Positions 5,151 to 5,769 of a stretch of DNA of 5,769 nt are shown piece by piece. Source of the stretch: Ruminococcus sp. UBA4383. Lineage in GTDB: Bacteria > Bacillota > Clostridia > Oscillospirales > Ruminococcaceae. A program made the position numbers and the translations under genes. Under the pieces are notes generated by a model. That model saw only the letters and a list, made by a program, of their open reading frames with translations. It did no database searches and had not been told where the DNA came from. Position 1 is the first letter of the stretch; every line of letters begins with the position of its first letter. The stretch lies in the NCBI GenBank assembly GCA_002389995.1, contig DGRR01000128.1, forward strand, positions 1-5,769, written 5' to 3'.

Positions 5151-5769
5151 TTAAAAGTTTTTTTTGAAATATTCTTCAGGAGTAATTCCTCCTTTTGTAG
5201 AAGCATAGGCATAATATGCAAGAATTAGCGAGGCATCATTAGAGTCTATTCGCCCATCATTATTTACATCACATTTTTTAATTTCTTTTTCATCTACACT
5301 TTTACCGGTAGAAGATTGGGAATAGTAAACAAGAACTTTTGATGCATCATTAGAATTAATTAATTTATCACCGTCAACATCGCCGATTATGCCAATATCT
5401 CTGTTTTTATTGATGAAAAATATTGTTGTTGGAATTATGACAATCAAAGAAATAATCATTATCAGAGCTTTAACATATTTTTTTTTGTTAGGTGCAGGGG
5501 GATAAGGTGTAGTATTTTCTGTATCTGTTTCATGGGTTATAATTTTTTCTTGTTCATTGTTATTTAAGTTATTTACAGGTTCGTCACTGGTTTTTTCGTC
5601 ATCAGACGGCTCGGATATTTCTGTTGTAATATTCACAGGTTCGTCACAGATTTTTTCGTCATCGGACGGCTCGGATATTTCTGTTGTAATATTCACAGGT
5701 TCGTCAATGTTTTTTTCGTCATCGGACGGCTCGGATATTTCTGCTGTAATATTCACAGGTTCGTCACTG
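5151..5769 (-). CDS. Membrane-anchored protein with acidic tandem repeats and a C-terminal type I dockerin (5' end outside the window)
   Basis: The frame is open to the window edge. The GTG at 5754-5756 is an ordinary Val inside a repeat, not a start, so the N-terminus lies beyond. Residues here are counted from that Val. Three 20-residue acidic repeats (EISEPSDDEK core) occupy 1-60, then an Asn/Glu/Thr-rich linker, KKK at 91-93, and one membrane helix at about 95-115. The last 80 residues form a type I dockerin with two Ca-binding loops: D126, D128, D130, N134, D137 (GDVDGDKLINSNDAS) and D163, N165, D167, D171, D174 (CDVNNDGRIDSNDAS), each followed by the F-helix with a YY pair. Dockerins bind cohesins in cellulosome-like complexes. 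The lysines before the helix predict the repeats inside and the dockerin outside. No catalytic domain is visible in this part. It converges on the spoVT remnant with only 5 bases between stop codons and no terminator seen. Confidence 0.88.
   Translation of the reverse strand, partial: SDEPVNITAEISEPSDDEKNIDEPVNITTEISEPSDDEKICDEPVNITTEISEPSDDEKTSDEPVNNLNNNEQEKIITHETDTENTTPYPPAPNKKKYVKALIMIISLIVIIPTTIFFINKNRDIGIIGDVDGDKLINSNDASKVLVYYSQSSTGKSVDEKEIKKCDVNNDGRIDSNDASLILAYYAYASTKGGITPEEYFKKNF
5575..5769 (-). repeat. 60-bp in-frame tandem repeat, at least three full copies
   Basis: Full units at 5575-5634, 5635-5694 and 5695-5754 and the first 15 bases of a fourth unit (5755-5769) repeat with an exact 60-base period. 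Units 1 and 2 differ at 3 positions, and units 2 and 3 at 4. The period is 20 codons, so copy-number change keeps the frame. The array continues past the window edge, so total copy number is unknown. Confidence 0.95.

Noticed and set aside
5575..5769. Regular 60-bp repeats as a CRISPR array
   Set aside because: The whole period is repeated with no unique spacers, and it is in-frame coding sequence.

Overview
The window looks like chromosomal DNA from a gut or rumen clostridium, most likely Ruminococcus or a close relative in the Oscillospiraceae. The evidence is moderate GC content with A/T-rich spacers, strong AGGAGG ribosome-binding sites, an SRP RNA-dnaX-ybaB-recR cluster of the Firmicutes type, an AbrB/SpoVT-type regulator domain, and a type I dockerin of the kind found in cellulosomes and amylosomes. 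The genus is inferred from gene content, not from a database search.

Layout. 1-186 is the 3' end of tuf (EF-Tu), closed by a strong intrinsic terminator. At 281-309 is a perfect-consensus promoter that drives a leader of about 200 nt able to fold extensively; one of its pairings covers the ribosome-binding site of an unrecognised 168-residue protein (515-1021). A hairpin at 1043-1076 probably ends that unit. A second perfect-consensus promoter (1097-1125) starts the next unit: the SRP RNA (about 1164-1292), a membrane-anchored TPR protein (1311-2186), dnaX (2188-3795), the nucleoid-associated ybaB/ebfC (3817-4167) and recR (4167-4769), ending at a strong terminator (4813-4857). Downstream come a short gene that keeps only the start of a SpoVT/AbrB DNA-binding domain (4963-5145) and, convergent with it, the 3' part of a gene for a membrane-anchored dockerin protein with 60-bp tandem repeats that run off the window edge (5151-5769, minus strand).

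How the genes work together. SRP RNA serves co-translational membrane targeting, DnaX is the clamp-loader ATPase of the replicase, and YbaB and RecR serve nucleoid function and recombinational gap repair. Their linkage is a conserved Firmicutes arrangement; the TPR membrane protein between SRP RNA and dnaX is the non-standard member. The parts best worth a second look are the structured leader with its orphan protein, a possible -1 frameshift site in dnaX that would give a gamma-like product of about 425 residues, the chimeric or decayed spoVT, and the dockerin on a single-pass membrane protein. I saw no CRISPR array, insertion sequence, tRNA or phage gene.
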